Shown: positions 24,646-24,876 of the stretch, in pieces
How positions within the stretch are numbered: position 1 is the first letter of the stretch
How the letters are laid out: each line of letters begins with the position of its first letter
Source of the DNA: Armatimonadota bacterium
Lineage (GTDB): Bacteria > Armatimonadota > UBA5829
Assembly (NCBI GenBank): GCA_023474015.1
Contig: JAMCYN010000035.1
Location: forward strand, 1 to 24,876
Length of the DNA stretch: 24,876 bases
Direction of reading: 5' to 3'
Program-made: the position numbers and the translations under genes
The notes under the pieces: generated by a model
What the model saw: only the letters and a program-made list of their open reading frames with translations
Told to the model about the DNA's origin: nothing
Databases searched by the model: none

Positions 24646-24876
24646 TTATCCCCCTGACTCCACATAAACGGTCAGCGACATAGGCATCAAGCGGTCCTCA
24701 ATGATAGCCCTTCCATCACTATGATCCGCTGTGATTTCGTCCCCACGGTCTCCCAGTCTCATGTCATCTTTGACATACTTTGAGAACGTCCTGCCTGCCC
24801 AACTTTCGGGTAGGGCGAACCGGACGAGTTTCGAATCGACAAGGGCATCATTTACCACGAAGAGGACTACATTTCC
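24646..24876 (-). CDS. C-terminal end of an unidentified, probably carbohydrate-active protein (partial)
   Basis: The frame is open from the window edge to TAA at 24646 and gives 76 residues. It looks like a C-terminal beta domain: alternating strands (NVVLFVVND, KLVRFALPESW, MSLTVYVESGG) as often found closing glycoside hydrolases. The remainder lies beyond the window, so no family is assigned. Its last codons contain the ribosome binding site of the GH42-like gene, indicating the operon extends upstream. Confidence 0.65.
   Translation of the reverse strand, partial: GNVVLFVVNDALVDSKLVRFALPESWAGRTFSKYVKDDMRLGDRGDEITADHSDGRAIIEDRLMPMSLTVYVESGG

Noticed and set aside
1..24876. CRISPR array, tRNA, rRNA, insertion sequence or phage genes
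   Set aside because: No regularly spaced repeats, cloverleaf-like sequence, transposase motifs or flanking terminal repeats were seen on either strand.

Overview
The window carries one long block of genes, all on the minus strand, so transcription runs from high to low coordinates. It is a carbohydrate-utilisation locus with a corrinoid-dependent methyl-transfer module in the middle. Most genes are spaced by 0-40 nt or overlap, and most start behind a purine-rich GGAGG-type ribosome binding site. The gene mix (DUF4838, a DUF6259-like glycosidase, MTSRER-type UroD homologues, non-pyrrolysine MttB and MtmB relatives, a fused sugar ABC transporter) suggests an uncultured, probably anaerobic glycan degrader such as an Armatimonadota, Planctomycetota or Hydrogenedentota-like bacterium. 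No rRNA or taxonomic marker is present, so this is only an inference.

Layout in the direction of transcription. (1) 24876-22539: the end of an unidentified, probably carbohydrate-active protein, then a GH42-like glycosidase. (2) 22449-17124: MttB-like methyltransferase, MtmB-like methyltransferase, one corrinoid protein, an ornithine cyclodeaminase/mu-crystallin family dehydrogenase and a KDPG-aldolase-like enzyme, all tightly packed. (3) A 255-nt gap. (4) 16868-12668: a two-gene CUT1-type sugar transporter with unusual architecture: a solute-binding protein fused to the first permease, and a second permease with an extracytoplasmic insertion of about 330 residues. (5) 12654-373: UroD-family protein, unknown beta-rich protein, secreted DUF4838 protein, GH67/GH20-like protein, second UroD-family protein, remnant of an AGE-family epimerase, secreted DUF6259-like glycosidase, and a zinc alcohol/polyol dehydrogenase. 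(6) 1-372: non-coding, with a terminator-like hairpin and a large nested inverted repeat.

Working model (inference): secreted and cytoplasmic glycosidases release a sugar that the fused ABC system imports. The MttB-like and MtmB-like enzymes remove methyl groups, probably from nitrogen, and load them on the shared corrinoid protein. One or both UroD homologues may pass the methyl group to an acceptor. The cyclodeaminase-family enzyme, the aldolase and the dehydrogenase process the carbon skeleton. No transporter ATPase, corrinoid-activating protein or regulator lies in the window. Neither methyltransferase has an in-frame amber codon, and four genes of the same block end in TAG, so the chemistry does not appear to use pyrrolysine.

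Two or three gene junctions hold short protein-like remnants (AGE epimerase C-terminus; a 35-codon tail after the GH42-like stop; a 57-codon frame before the dehydrogenase). This suggests the locus has been assembled and trimmed by gene replacement.
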